Source: Nonlabens spongiae (GTDB taxonomy: Bacteria > Bacteroidota > Bacteroidia > Flavobacteriales > Flavobacteriaceae). From it: a stretch of 64,000 nt of DNA. The stretch spans positions 744,001 through 808,000 of the forward strand of contig NZ_CP019344.1 in the NCBI RefSeq assembly GCF_002117125.1, read 5' to 3'. Shown one piece after another: positions 8,590 through 17,818 of the stretch. The translations under genes and the position numbers were made by a program. Within the stretch, counting starts at the first letter, position 1; every line of letters starts with the position of its first letter. The notes beneath the pieces were generated by a model. That model saw nothing but the letters and a program-made list of their open reading frames with translations. It was not told where the DNA came from and made no database searches.

Positions 8590-9072
8590 TTAAAAGAATC
8601 GAGCATGCCAGCTCTCACTTGCAGGCACTTCCCAGTTTTCCCGATATTCTCCTACGTTCTGTACGAGATTGTTGAAAACTATAGTCTTTGAGGATACAGA
8701 TCGAGCCTTTGCCATTTTTCTAAAACTAGCCAAATCTTTATGAGCGAGATACTGACCATTTTTGTAGGTGACATTCATCTTGTCTAGTAGATCTACGTCA
8801 AACTTTTGCTCAAGCTGTTGAATAAAATGAACGGAAGCATCTATAGAACATCCTGTAGCGCCGGCTTGACTTTCATCCAGTCCTAATACGATGAATCGAT
8901 TATAAGGCAGATCGTAGCCAGCTTGTAGATCTTTACCGTGAGCCGTCCACTGTTTCAAGAATTCGTCAAGCAAAGGTTTCAACTCAACGAGCTCTTCCTC
9001 GGTAAAAGGTCGGTTGCTTTGATAAATCCAGACTCTGGCATTTTCTGGGAGTATTTTGAAATCAACAAGCAT
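8590..9072 (-). CDS. Conserved Bacteroidota protein of unknown function
   Basis: The 160-residue soluble protein has ENARVWIYQSNRPFTEEE near the start and DESQAGATGCSIDASVHFIQQLE in the middle. I recognise it as a family common in flavobacteria that is often auto-annotated as ABC transporter ATPase. No Walker A or signature motif is present, so that name should not be used. It is last in a run of minus-strand genes starting at 13.2 kb, with gaps of only 2-6 bp between the small genes, so it is probably co-transcribed with the Fe-S proteins. Confidence 0.8.
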   Translation of the reverse strand: MLVDFKILPENARVWIYQSNRPFTEEELVELKPLLDEFLKQWTAHGKDLQAGYDLPYNRFIVLGLDESQAGATGCSIDASVHFIQQLEQKFDVDLLDKMNVTYKNGQYLAHKDLASFRKMAKARSVSSKTIVFNNLVQNVGEYRENWEVPASESWHARFF

Positions 9073-9075
9073 AAA

Positions 9076-9297
9076 CTAAGGTTTGTTTTTCTTCGGTTTT
9101 ATAAAGTACTTACTAAAAGTTAAATAACCTATGAATAGAAATGAAGTAAAAAACAGGCCCTCTTTCCAACCTATAGGGTCTTCCAAAATATAATAACGTG
9201 CTAGAAAATACAGGATACAAGTTAGAAAAGTATAACCTGATACATAAATCAATCTTGTTTTCCAGGGTAGTTCGTCAGGCTCGTGAGATGGCTTCAT
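9076..9297 (-). CDS. Small two-helix membrane protein
   Basis: The 73-residue protein has two hydrophobic segments (about 18-34 and 46-63) and a Lys-rich C-terminus (KPKKNKP). It is not recognised as a named family. It lies 3 bp from its upstream neighbour and 3 bp from the 8590 gene. That spacing, and the equally small membrane protein next to it, support a real gene in an operon. Confidence 0.7.
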   Translation of the reverse strand: MKPSHEPDELPWKTRLIYVSGYTFLTCILYFLARYYILEDPIGWKEGLFFTSFLFIGYLTFSKYFIKPKKNKP

Positions 9298-9299
9298 TG

Positions 9300-9497
9300 C
9301 TACTTTTTTCTTCGGTTATTAGAAATGAAGTTAATTACAGCAACGATAACGGCAAAAAGTAGAAAATCAACCAGTAACTTTTTGGGATTGAATGGTTCAT
9401 CATTGAAAAACTGATAAAACAGTGACATGATAATCGCATAAACCAGTCCCGCAATGACAGCCGAAGCAATCGTACCTTTTATTTTGTTTTTATCCAT
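9300..9497 (-). CDS. Small two-helix membrane protein
   Basis: The 65-residue protein has helices at about 9-29 and 40-58 and ends in NNRRKK. Its topology resembles the neighbouring 73-residue protein but the sequence differs. It starts 6 bp after the end of the CCG Fe-S gene, in the same transcriptional direction. Function unknown. Confidence 0.7.
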   Translation of the reverse strand: MDKNKIKGTIASAVIAGLVYAIIMSLFYQFFNDEPFNPKKLLVDFLLFAVIVAVINFISNNRRKK

Positions 9498-9503
9498 AAA
9501 GGA

Positions 9504-10295
9504 TTATAGATCGTCTGCGCTGGCGATGAGCTCGGCGACATCCAGCACTTCTACCTTACCCTCTTTTTCAGATCCTTTCACACCGTCACTCATCATGGTG
9601 TTACAGAAAGGACAGGCCGCAGCGATAATATCAGCTCCGGTATCAAGAGCTTCTTCTGTACGCTCGATGTTGATGTCTTTTTTACCTTCTTCAGGTTCTT
9701 TGAACATCTGTGCACCACCAGCACCACAACAAAGACCGTTACGACGGCTGCGTTTCATTTCAACCAGTGCGGCATCAAGTTTCTCGATGACTTCACGCGG
9801 AGCCTCGTAGATCTCGTTTGCACGACCTAAGTAACAAGGATCGTGGTAGGTAATCTTCTTTCCCTTGAACTTACCGCCTTCAATGGTAAGACGACCGGTT
9901 GCAATCAGGTCTTTTAAAAAGCTGGTGTGGTGAATAACTTCATAATTACCACCCAGTTCTGGATATTCATTTTTCAATGTGTTGAAACAGTGTGGGCATG
10001 CAGTAACGATACGTTTAATCTCATATCCATTCAGAACCTCGATGTTCATCATCGCCTGCATCTGGAACAAAAATTCGTTACCAGCGCGTTTTGCAGGGTC
10101 ACCGGTACAACTTTCTTCGGCTCCCAGCACGGCAAATTCTACCCCAGCTTTATTTAAAAGCTTTACAAAGGCTCTGGTAATCTTTTTTGAACGATCATCA
10201 AAACTTCCACTACATCCTACCCAAAACAGTACTTCGGGCTGTTTGCCCTGAGCGATGAACTCTGCTGCCGTAGGTACTACTAATTTCTCACTCAT
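9504..10295 (-). CDS. CCG-domain (Fe-S)-binding protein, heterodisulfide reductase-like subunit
   Basis: The 263-residue soluble protein has two cysteine-rich CCG-type modules. C28, C63, C100 and C103 form the first. C154, the CCG at 189-191, C228 and C231 form the second. Such modules bind a noncubane or [4Fe-4S] cluster in HdrB, GlpC, LutA and glycolate oxidase subunits. The membrane dicluster ferredoxin-like gene at 10868 supplies the other half, so the two probably form a split HdrD/GlpC-like quinone-linked oxidoreductase. The electron donor is not encoded here. The HAD gene lies between the two. Confidence 0.88.
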   Translation of the reverse strand: MSEKLVVPTAAEFIAQGKQPEVLFWVGCSGSFDDRSKKITRAFVKLLNKAGVEFAVLGAEESCTGDPAKRAGNEFLFQMQAMMNIEVLNGYEIKRIVTACPHCFNTLKNEYPELGGNYEVIHHTSFLKDLIATGRLTIEGGKFKGKKITYHDPCYLGRANEIYEAPREVIEKLDAALVEMKRSRRNGLCCGAGGAQMFKEPEEGKKDINIERTEEALDTGADIIAAACPFCNTMMSDGVKGSEKEGKVEVLDVAELIASADDL

Positions 10296-10318
10296 AAATA
10301 TGTAATTAAGAATTCAGT

Positions 10319-10334
10319 CCCGATAGCTATCGGG
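10319..10334. repeat. CCCGATAGCTATCGGG palindrome
   Basis: Perfect 16-bp palindrome in the 10296-10431 gap. A one-mismatch copy is translated inside the restriction gene at 2382-2397, so this is a second dispersed palindrome family. Confidence 0.9.
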
Positions 10335-10392
10335 CTTGATATTCTCGTTGTTTCTTTCCTCCTTTTCCGTATTACAAAGTCATTTTCTATTC

Positions 10393-10408
10393 CGCTTTCG
10401 CGAAAGCG
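10393..10408. repeat. CGCTTTCGCGAAAGCG palindrome, copy 3
   Basis: Perfect 16-bp copy, intergenic, 60 bp from the other palindrome family member at 10319. Confidence 0.95.
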
Positions 10409-10431
10409 TAAACATTAAATACAATCTCTCC

Positions 10432-10863
10432 TTACTTGTGGTTTTTGAAAACCTCAATCGTCACTTCCTTCTCTACTAAATGCGTGAACTCACCCGTATA
10501 ACGTGTGGCACGTACCATGTGGTTATCAATCCAGTGGTAGTTACCACCTCTGGGTTTTCCCATCAAGAGACTGTGGAACTTGAAACCGTGTTTGTTAAGC
10601 CAGTTCTCTGTCACCTCACGGTGTTCCTCAGTACGAGAAGTGAAAAAACAGATGATGTGACCATCGTCATACCACTCATTGAGGGTCTTGAGAGCGTCTG
10701 GAAACGGCTCACAGGTCGCCATGCGTTCTGGTTCCTCATTAGGCACATCTTCTGTGATGGTCCCGTCTATATCAATCAAATAATTTTTTACGCCTTCAGG
10801 AAGTACGGGACTAGCCGTAGTTCCATCTGCGTTAAGTGCTTCTTTAAAGCTTTGGTTGCTCAT
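10432..10863 (-). CDS. HAD-superfamily phosphatase
   Basis: The 143-residue protein shows the HAD catalytic motifs: DIDGT at 31-35 (nucleophile D31, acid D33), FFTSRT as motif II, GKPRGG as the lysine motif, and WIDNH as the motif IV acidic site. It is small, with little or no cap domain. Homologues in flavobacteria lie next to the same Fe-S genes and are sometimes labelled phosphoheptose isomerase, for which I see no support. The substrate is unknown. It starts 4 bp after the 10868 gene ends, so it is in the same operon. Confidence 0.85.
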   Translation of the reverse strand: MSNQSFKEALNADGTTASPVLPEGVKNYLIDIDGTITEDVPNEEPERMATCEPFPDALKTLNEWYDDGHIICFFTSRTEEHREVTENWLNKHGFKFHSLLMGKPRGGNYHWIDNHMVRATRYTGEFTHLVEKEVTIEVFKNHK

Positions 10864-10867
10864 ATAT

Positions 10868-12223
10868 TTATTCGTTTGCCCAGTTCAGGCGGTCCATCTG
10901 GTTGTAAGGCCATGGTGCCCCATTATTTTCTATGTTACCCATGGTGATGTTGAGTTCATTAGGTGCGGCACTGTTCTCTAGAACAAGGTAACGACGCATA
11001 TCCATAATGATACTCAGCGGGTCTATACCTATAGGACACGCCTCCACACATGCATTACAGGTGGTACACGCCCAGAGTTCCTCAGTCGTTATATAATCGT
11101 TGAGAAGGGTTTTACCATCGTCTTCAAACTTGCCGTTCTTATTGATGATTGCGCCTACATCTTCCAGCCTATCTCTCGTATCCATCATGATCTTGCGAGG
11201 GCTCAATTTCTTACCAGTAATATTGGCAGGACACTCAGATGTACATCTACCACACTCCGTACAGGTATAGGCATTTAGTAACTGCACCTGGTTCAAATCA
11301 AATATATCTTTTGCACCCAGCGATTCTGGTTCTCCTTCTTCCTCACCAGGTTCTGGAGCGGCAAACGGATCGGCATTAGGATCCATCATCATTTTTACTT
11401 CTTTAGTCACGGCTTCCATGTTAGTAAATTGACCCTTTGGTGTCAATTTTGCCAAGTAAACATTTGGAAAGGCCAGCATGATGTGCAAGTGCTTGGACCA
11501 GTAGAGATAATTCAAAAAGATCAAAATTCCCACGATGTGTAACCACCAGCAAACCCGCTCAATAATATGCAGTGTCTCAAAACTCATCCCATCAAAAAGT
11601 GGGGTGATCCATGAACTGATCGGGAAACTACCGGCTTGAACGTAATGTGAAGCGGCCTCACTGGTAAAAGTTCCAGCGGCAACGCCGTTCTGAATAGCAA
11701 CATCTGCCGCGTTCATGGTTAAGAACAACAACATGAGTACAACCTCAAAATATAAAATGTAATTCGCATCATTTTTAGGCCAGCCTTTTAATTCTCTAGC
11801 AAGAAAACGACGAATGTTCATCACGTTTCTTCTGATCAAGAAAATAATGACGGTAATAAGAACTAGAAATGCTAGAATTTCAAAAGTGGCGATCAAGAAA
11901 TCATAGACAGGACCTAGAAACGGAGCAAAAATTCTATGCTGACCCGTAAGACCATCTATGATGATTTCAAGTACCTCAATGTTAATGATGACAAATCCTA
12001 CGTAGACAATGATATGAAGGAAGCCTGCGATGGGTCTCTTGACCATTTTAGACTGCCCCAGCGCTATGCGGGTCATTTGAGCCCAACGCTCGTTTTTACG
12101 ATCAGATCGATCTACTTCACGTCCCAACTTAATGTTGCGGATCATTTTTTTGATGTTCATCGTGAAATAGCCTATACCAGCTATTAAAACAAGGGCAAAT
12201 AAAATAGGTGCTATAAATTCCAT
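10868..12223 (-). CDS. Membrane-bound dicluster [4Fe-4S] oxidoreductase subunit
   Basis: The 451-residue protein has an N-terminal membrane part with about five helices (near 5-22, 65-90, 108-130, 155-178, 222-240). It resembles HdrE/NarI-type cytochrome anchors. A cytosolic dicluster module follows, with CxxCxxCxxxC at 321-331 and at 386-396. An acidic linker (EPGEEEGEPE) separates the parts. With the CCG protein at 9504 it forms a likely quinone-reactive electron-transfer complex. It begins 3 bp after the MlaD-like gene ends. The fusion of anchor and clusters is usual in this group. Confidence 0.9.
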   Translation of the reverse strand: MEFIAPILFALVLIAGIGYFTMNIKKMIRNIKLGREVDRSDRKNERWAQMTRIALGQSKMVKRPIAGFLHIIVYVGFVIINIEVLEIIIDGLTGQHRIFAPFLGPVYDFLIATFEILAFLVLITVIIFLIRRNVMNIRRFLARELKGWPKNDANYILYFEVVLMLLFLTMNAADVAIQNGVAAGTFTSEAASHYVQAGSFPISSWITPLFDGMSFETLHIIERVCWWLHIVGILIFLNYLYWSKHLHIMLAFPNVYLAKLTPKGQFTNMEAVTKEVKMMMDPNADPFAAPEPGEEEGEPESLGAKDIFDLNQVQLLNAYTCTECGRCTSECPANITGKKLSPRKIMMDTRDRLEDVGAIINKNGKFEDDGKTLLNDYITTEELWACTTCNACVEACPIGIDPLSIIMDMRRYLVLENSAAPNELNITMGNIENNGAPWPYNQMDRLNWANE

Positions 12224-12226
12224 GGA

Positions 12227-13180
12227 TTATTGGTCGCGACTTTCTGGTTCTTCATACTCTCCTGGCTTCTTTCCGAAAACCGAGAAGTGTACATAACGTT
12301 TAGGGTTCAGTTTAATATCTTGTATCAGTTCTTCTGCTTGTTTACTCATCTTTTCAAGATTCACATAGAGCGCATCATCTGTCATCAACTTACCTAGGCT
12401 ACCTTCACCGTTACCTACCTTATCTAGGACATCATTAACCTTTGCAATGGCGGCTTCCATTTCTTTGACAGTTCCCGCAATCTCTACTTGAGCAAGCGTG
12501 TCTGATATTTTGGCAAAATTAGCGGTTGTAGTGTCAAGATTAGCAAGAGTACGGTTCAAATTTTCTTTATTGTCTGCAAGCAGGGAGTTAGCGTTGCGAG
12601 ATAGCATTTTAAATTCAACCAGAGTTTGATTGAGCTCTTCTATGCTTGAAGTAATCGCCTTTCTAGTTTTAGGGTTCAGCGTTCTATTTACATTCTCTAA
12701 AACAGTATCTGCCGTTACCACAAAATGCTCGATTTTATCTTTTAAAGGTAAGAACTGGTCCATCATTTCCCCCTGAAAACCTTCATCAATTTTAGAAGGC
12801 AAGGTATCTCCAGGCTTAGCCACCGGAGCAGTACTGTCAAATTTAGGCACTATGGAAAGTGCTTTACCTCCTATTAAACTAGTGCTGTACACTTGGGCAG
12901 AACTTTCGCTAGAGAAACTGAATGCTTCATCTACATGAAACTTAACGAGCAGTCTACCTCTATTGTCCAGAAACTCGATATCGTCTATATTCCCTACACG
13001 TAATCCATTGATAGTTACAGGAGCAGATTTAGTAAGACCCTCCACATTATCATAGACTGCATAGAAAACCCGATCATTTTGAAGGAGGTTGCGGCCCTTA
13101 AGGTACTGATATCCAAAAATGAATAAGGCTATTGCCGCTACCGTCAATAGTCCCACCTTGATTTCTTTAGAAAATTTCAT
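12227..13180 (-). CDS. MlaD/MCE-domain lipid transport protein
   Basis: A single N-terminal anchor helix (IKVGLLTVAAIALFIFGYQYL) precedes an MCE domain (about 30-110, VYDNVEGLTKSAPVTINGLRVG). A long helical tail (150-300) follows. MCE proteins carry phospholipids between inner and outer membranes, with an ABC transporter encoded elsewhere. I place the start at 13180 (MKFSKEIKVG). The longer ORF starting at 13198 would begin inside a TAnnTTTG box (minus strand, 13196-13203). Neighbours are the amidase upstream and the Fe-S genes downstream. Confidence 0.88.
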   Translation of the reverse strand: MKFSKEIKVGLLTVAAIALFIFGYQYLKGRNLLQNDRVFYAVYDNVEGLTKSAPVTINGLRVGNIDDIEFLDNRGRLLVKFHVDEAFSFSSESSAQVYSTSLIGGKALSIVPKFDSTAPVAKPGDTLPSKIDEGFQGEMMDQFLPLKDKIEHFVVTADTVLENVNRTLNPKTRKAITSSIEELNQTLVEFKMLSRNANSLLADNKENLNRTLANLDTTTANFAKISDTLAQVEIAGTVKEMEAAIAKVNDVLDKVGNGEGSLGKLMTDDALYVNLEKMSKQAEELIQDIKLNPKRYVHFSVFGKKPGEYEEPESRDQ

Positions 13181-13195
13181 GAATGCGCTTTTACA

Positions 13196-13203
13196 CAAAT
13201 GTA
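13196..13203 (-). promoter_or_regulatory. Candidate -7 box (TACATTTG) before the MlaD-like gene
   Basis: This minus-strand TAnnTTTG match would start transcription near 13189, upstream of the ATG at 13180 but downstream of the longer ORF's ATG. It therefore helps choose the start. No -33 TTG is seen. Confidence 0.35.
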
Positions 13204-13250
13204 AATATACTGTAGTCTAGTAAAGTGGGGCTAACATTTATTTAGTACAA

Positions 13251-14334
13251 CTAGAGTCGTGATCGCTCACCATTCACGTATTTTACGATGAAAGCGCTGC
13301 TATAACCTTTATTTTTAGCTTCTTGGAGCAATTTTTTGATCTCATTCAGGTCGTTTGTAGATCCTGCAAAATATCTGTAGATATTGCCTTCTTGTTCTCT
13401 GGAAATCTCTGGAAGCTTCTTAAAATTGTAGGATTTTGCGGGTAGTTTGCGACTACTGGCTGCGAGTTGGACTTTATAGACCGTGCTTGAATTAGCACTA
13501 ACTTCGTTAATTTCAAGTTCAGAAATGGGCTCAACCTCAAAGGCATTGATGTCCCGATTTTGATGGTAATCTAATATGGCATCATAGATCGACTTAGCCA
13601 CTTTTTGTTGACCTGCCTTGGTTTTGAGAAAATTACGCTCTTCAGTATTTGTGATAAACCCTGTCTCTATCAAAACACTAGGCATATAGGTCAGTCGCAA
13701 TACAGCAAAACCTGCTTGTTTAACTCCTCGGTTCTTTCGGGAAAGGTTTTTATGAAATTCTTGCTGTATTTGTGCCGCCATCTGGATGCTGTTGTCCAGG
13801 TATTCTTCTTGGATCAACTGCATGTTTGCAAAACTGGAAGGATCTGTCGGGTCAAATCCTACATACTTTTCTTCATAATTTTCTTCCAGAAGTATAACCG
13901 CATTCTCTCTTTTAACCACCTCTAGGTTATCGGCATTTCTGTGCAGTCCCAGTACAAAGGTCTCATTCCCTTTTGCCGCTCTACTATCAGCTGCATTACA
14001 GTGAATGGAAACAAAGAAGTCAGCTTTGGCATCATTTGCAATATCAGCGCGCTGGTACAACTCCAGAAATTTGTCTGCTTTTTCTGGTGTAAATGACTTT
14101 GATGTCCTTATTCTTCTCCAGCATCTCTCCTACGAGCTTTGTAACGCTCAGAGCAATATCCTTCTCTGCTGTTTTAGCATAATATTTACCGGGATCCTTG
14201 CCGCCGTGACCCGCATCAAGCACTACGGTAAATGTATTTGCCTGAAATATTTTGGTGGTATCTCGCTCAATTCCAGTATCTGAATGGGCCTGTAAGGACA
14301 GTAGGGCAATAATGTAAAATAGGTACGTTCTCAT
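13251..14334 (-). pseudogene. N-acetylmuramoyl-L-alanine amidase with SPOR-like tail, frameshifted
   Basis: The gene is split into two reading frames. The first (14334 to 14044) has a signal peptide and VVLDAGHGGKDPG, with the first zinc histidine. The second carries ADFFVSIHCNA (zinc His) and VLIETGFITNTEE (catalytic Glu), then a SPOR-like C-terminus (YKVQLAASS..). The breakpoint is a run of five A on the coding strand (14079-14083 as T on plus). Removing one A restores YTRKADKFLELYQRAD. Amidase_3 enzymes cleave septal peptidoglycan. Either this is an assembly or sequencing error at a homopolymer, or a true loss-of-function allele. Every catalytic motif on both sides is intact, favouring error or a very recent mutation. 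Confidence 0.85.
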
Positions 14335-14367
14335 AAATAGTTATAGCGGTATGATCCTTGTTAATCG

Positions 14368-14389
14368 TTACGCTTTCGCGAAAGCGTAA
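14368..14389. repeat. Iterated palindrome, copy 4, extended to 22 bp
   Basis: Core CGCTTTCGCGAAAGCG (14371-14386) with TTA/TAA flanks, between the divergent amidase and LptD genes. It ends 28 bp before a TAGTTTTG box. Confidence 0.95.
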
Positions 14390-14417
14390 TTATCAAAAAA
14401 CGCTTGAAAATTATATG

Positions 14418-14425
14418 TAGTTTTG
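14418..14425 (+). promoter_or_regulatory. Candidate -7 box for lptD
   Basis: TAGTTTTG fits TAnnTTTG, and transcription would begin near 14432, 43 bp before the TTG start. The nearest TTG upstream (14404) is too close for a standard -33 element. Confidence 0.4.
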
Positions 14426-14474
14426 ACATTTCAAAAACCAGACCAGAACATTAACGAAAATAGCATCGCATAGA

Positions 14475-17201
14475 TTGTTTACTTCATTACGGCATATCAT
14501 TTTATCCATATTGTTACTAACAATCTCACTCATGGGTGCTGCGCAAGAAGTTCCCGCTAAGAATGAGCCCATACCGCCGGTTGAAGAGAAAATAGACAGT
14601 CTCAAAATCTCTAAGGAAGATGCGATTAACCAGGTTCAGGAAGGCGTTAAGACTGATAGTACTGAAAAGGATTCCGTTAAGCCTAAAGGTCCTCTGGAAT
14701 TTATTCTAGAGACCTCTGCCTCTGATCGTAAGGTCATAGACAGGCGCAATAATACCGTAACATTATATGACAACGCGGTGGTAGTTTATGGCGACATAAA
14801 GTTAGAAGCGGGTAAAATAGTCATCGATAACAAGACGGGCGATATCTACGCTTATGGAATTGTAGAAGACAGCACGGGAACCTATGTGCAGAAACCCATT
14901 TTCACTCAAGGAACTAACGTTGTTAAACCCGACAGTATCATTGCAAACAAGGATACTAAAAAGGTCATCACCTATAATTCAAATACTAAACAGGGTGAAT
15001 TCAACGTGGTCGCTGAAGTAGTAAAACGCGTGAACGATTCAGTTTTCTATATGCGCAATGCTCGATTTACAACTTCTGAGAATCCTGAAGATCCAGAGTA
15101 TTATTTTCTGGCTCGCAAAATAAAATTTGTTCCCAAGAAAAAAATCGTTACTGGTCTGGTAAACATGTACATTGCAGATGTGCCTACACCGCTTGCCCTA
15201 CCCTTTGCTTATTTCCCAATGACGGATGAACGCAAGAGCGGCATCATAGTTCCTGCATTTGGTAATAATAACTCACAAGGTTACAACCTACAGAATGGTG
15301 GTTATTATTTTGCAGTCAACGATTATATGGATCTCACGCTGCTCGGTGATTATTTTACAAATGGTAGTTATGGCTTTAGAGCTGAGAGTACATACCGAAA
15401 ACGCTATGCTTTTAACGGCTCAGTGAGATTACTTTATGAAAATCAAAAACGTAGCGAGCGAGGGTTTTCTGATTTTCAACAAACCACACGATACAATTTT
15501 AACTGGCAGCACAGTCAAGACGCAAAGGCTAATCCCAACAACCGTTTTAGCGCAAGTGTAAACCTAGGGAGTAGCCAGTTTTACCGTCAGTCTTTCAATC
15601 AAATCAATCAGGCGGCAACTCTAAACAATAATTTAAGTAGTTCTATATCATTCTCAAAGACTTTTCCCGGAGAACCGCAGATCAACCTGACCACATCTGC
15701 CACTCACAATCAGAACGTTAATACAGGAGTCATAAATGTGACCCTACCCACAATCCAGGGAAGCATATCGCGTATTTTCCCATTTGCACCTAAGCAAGGG
15801 GTAAAAAAAGGAATTATTCAGAACATCAACTTCCAATACAACTTGCGTGCAGAGAATCGCATTACGACTAATGATGATGATTTCCTGACCGGTGATATGT
15901 TTGAAGGAGCTCTAAGTGGTGTTACTCATTCCATTCCTGTTGCGACCAACTTCAAGTTGGGATATTTCAGTCTAAGTGCAAATGCTAATCTTGAAGAAAA
16001 CTGGGTATTCCAGACCACACGCCAAACATTTGTAGAGAACGAAGCTGGTAATTTTGAAATAAGACGTGACACGGTAAGCGGCTTTGATAGTTACCGCACT
16101 TACAGTTATGGAGCAAATGTGGGAACCACCATTTATGGAACTTGGGAATCCAAAAACAAAAACTCCCGCATTCAAGCGGTACGTCACACCATAAGGCCTA
16201 ATATCAGTTATTCCGCAAATCCAAGTTTTGATCAGTATTACGAGCGCATTCTAGACGAGCAGGGACTGGAAGTGAGTGAGGAAGAACGACTCTTCTCCAG
16301 ATTTGAAAACACCTTTGCAGGTGCACCAGGTCGTGTATTCTCCAGCAGTATAGGAATAGGAGTGCAAAATCTCGTGGAAGCAAAAGTGCGGGATCGCGAT
16401 TCTACAAAAACGGAGCTTAACAAGATTCAGTTGATCAAAAGTTTGAATTTCAATACGGCTTACAATCTAGCGGGAGATTCCTTAAACTGGAGTCCATTGC
16501 GCATAAGCGGTGTGATCCCCATTACTAAAACCGTAGATCTTAACCTTGATGCTAATCTGGATCCCTATGCGCTAGATTCAAACAATCAAAGGATCAACAC
16601 TTTCAACATCAATAATGGAGGTAGTTTATTCCGGTTGACCCGCGCTGGTGCACGCGTGAACTTCAGGCTGAGTGATAAAGACTTTTTGCCTGAGGATGAA
16701 AAAACCGATCGCGATCCTGGAACTACTAAAGTAAATGACCGTACTCTTCAACAAGGAGGTCGTGAGGATGATCTTTTCGGTGAGGCTATCGACTACGCAG
16801 AAAATCAAAAAAAGCAAGATGCTGAAAAGCAGGAAGTAGATGTTTCTAAAGATCGGTATCGTTTTAAGATCCCGTGGAACCTGAATGTCGCCTATACAAT
16901 GACCTACAGCAACAGTGCGCGTCAAAACGAGATCAGTAACCAGAGTCTTATGTTTAGCGGCGACCTGGAGCTCTCACCTCGCTGGAGCATAGGTGGTAAC
17001 TCAGGTTATGACTTTGCGCGCAAGGGTGTTTCTTTTACCACTTTACGTTTTCAGCGGGATCTAGAAAGCTGGAGATTGAGTTTCAACTGGACACCGCTGG
17101 GCGGTCCGCGTAGCAGCTGGTTCTTCTTTATCGGTATTAAGGCCGGCGCATTAAGTGATATCAAGTGGGATCAGAGAAAACAGCCTGACCCGATCTTTTA
17201 G
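14475..17201 (+). CDS. lptD: LptD-like outer membrane LPS assembly protein
   Basis: The 908-residue protein has an OstA-like N-terminal domain (about 65-215, DRKVIDRRNNTVTLYDNAVVVYG). A large beta-barrel with aromatic-rich strands then runs to the C-terminal ..FFFIGIKAG region. It inserts lipopolysaccharide into the outer leaflet, together with LptE. The start is a TTG at 14475: an in-frame stop lies at 14424, no ATG occurs before the signal peptide, and the next Met falls inside it. The gene is divergent from the amidase. The acidic, charged insert at 735-790 lies in a predicted loop. Confidence 0.88.
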   Translation: MFTSLRHIILSILLLTISLMGAAQEVPAKNEPIPPVEEKIDSLKISKEDAINQVQEGVKTDSTEKDSVKPKGPLEFILETSASDRKVIDRRNNTVTLYDNAVVVYGDIKLEAGKIVIDNKTGDIYAYGIVEDSTGTYVQKPIFTQGTNVVKPDSIIANKDTKKVITYNSNTKQGEFNVVAEVVKRVNDSVFYMRNARFTTSENPEDPEYYFLARKIKFVPKKKIVTGLVNMYIADVPTPLALPFAYFPMTDERKSGIIVPAFGNNNSQGYNLQNGGYYFAVNDYMDLTLLGDYFTNGSYGFRAESTYRKRYAFNGSVRLLYENQKRSERGFSDFQQTTRYNFNWQHSQDAKANPNNRFSASVNLGSSQFYRQSFNQINQAATLNNNLSSSISFSKTFPGEPQINLTTSATHNQNVNTGVINVTLPTIQGSISRIFPFAPKQGVKKGIIQNINFQYNLRAENRITTNDDDFLTGDMFEGALSGVTHSIPVATNFKLGYFSLSANANLEENWVFQTTRQTFVENEAGNFEIRRDTVSGFDSYRTYSYGANVGTTIYGTWESKNKNSRIQAVRHTIRPNISYSANPSFDQYYERILDEQGLEVSEEERLFSRFENTFAGAPGRVFSSSIGIGVQNLVEAKVRDRDSTKTELNKIQLIKSLNFNTAYNLAGDSLNWSPLRISGVIPITKTVDLNLDANLDPYALDSNNQRINTFNINNGGSLFRLTRAGARVNFRLSDKDFLPEDEKTDRDPGTTKVNDRTLQQGGREDDLFGEAIDYAENQKKQDAEKQEVDVSKDRYRFKIPWNLNVAYTMTYSNSARQNEISNQSLMFSGDLELSPRWSIGGNSGYDFARKGVSFTTLRFQRDLESWRLSFNWTPLGGPRSSWFFFIGIKAGALSDIKWDQRKQPDPIF

Positions 17202-17247
17202 GCCTTCCCCCAACCCGTTCCAGCATAAGGGGAATTTTCAACACGTA

Positions 17248-17688
17248 TTATTTTGAAGCGCTGAGTATTCTGTTCTGTTCTTCCATGAGATCTTTCAAGT
17301 CGCTCAACAGTTCAATATCCTTAGGTGTCACCACCACTTTGTTCTTGGGATCATCTGCTTTTTGACGTAAGCGGTTCATGAGTTTTACAACGATAAATAC
17401 CACGATACCGATTACTATGAAATCAATAAATGCATTTATAAGCTCACCATAGGAGATAGCAATTTCTTTAGCCTGTTTACCGGTTCCCCCTTCTATCGCT
17501 TCACGCAGCACATATTTCTTGTCTTCAAAATTGACGCCGTCCGTCAAGTAGGAAAGCGGTGGCAATGCGACTTTTTTTACCAGCGTTTGTACGACATTGT
17601 TGAATGCAGTACCTATAATAATACCCACCGCCATGTCGATCATGTTTCCTTTGACCGCAAACTCTTTAAATTCCTTGATTAACCCCAT
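17248..17688 (-). CDS. mscL: Large-conductance mechanosensitive channel MscL
   Basis: IKEFKEFAVKGNMIDMAVGIIIGTAF is the classic MscL N-terminal helix and TM1, apart from lineage substitutions. A periplasmic loop and TM2 (INAFIDFIVIGIVVFIVVKLM) follow, then a cytoplasmic helix. The protein opens under membrane tension to release solutes on osmotic downshock. I prefer the start at 17688 (MGLIKEF..), which matches homologue N-termini. The ORF could begin at 17718 and add ten residues (MESVNIKIVP). It is convergent with lptD, about 46 bp apart, with no clear terminator. Confidence 0.92.
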   Translation of the reverse strand: MGLIKEFKEFAVKGNMIDMAVGIIIGTAFNNVVQTLVKKVALPPLSYLTDGVNFEDKKYVLREAIEGGTGKQAKEIAISYGELINAFIDFIVIGIVVFIVVKLMNRLRQKADDPKNKVVVTPKDIELLSDLKDLMEEQNRILSASK

Positions 17689-17818
17689 TGGTACAATTTT
17701 GATGTTTACGCTTTCCATAGTTCGCCAAAGGCTTGCCGACGGCGAAGCGCGAAAGCAAAAAAAAGAAATTCAGGAATATAAAAGGTTGTAGAAAATGTAA
17801 ATCCTAAATTATTTCTCT

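Noticed and set aside
8590..9072. ABC transporter ATPase label for this gene
   Set aside because: No Walker A, signature or Walker B motif can be found.
17726..17750. GCGAAGCGCGAAAGC resembling the iterated palindrome
   Set aside because: Only the right half matches; too degenerate to count as a copy.
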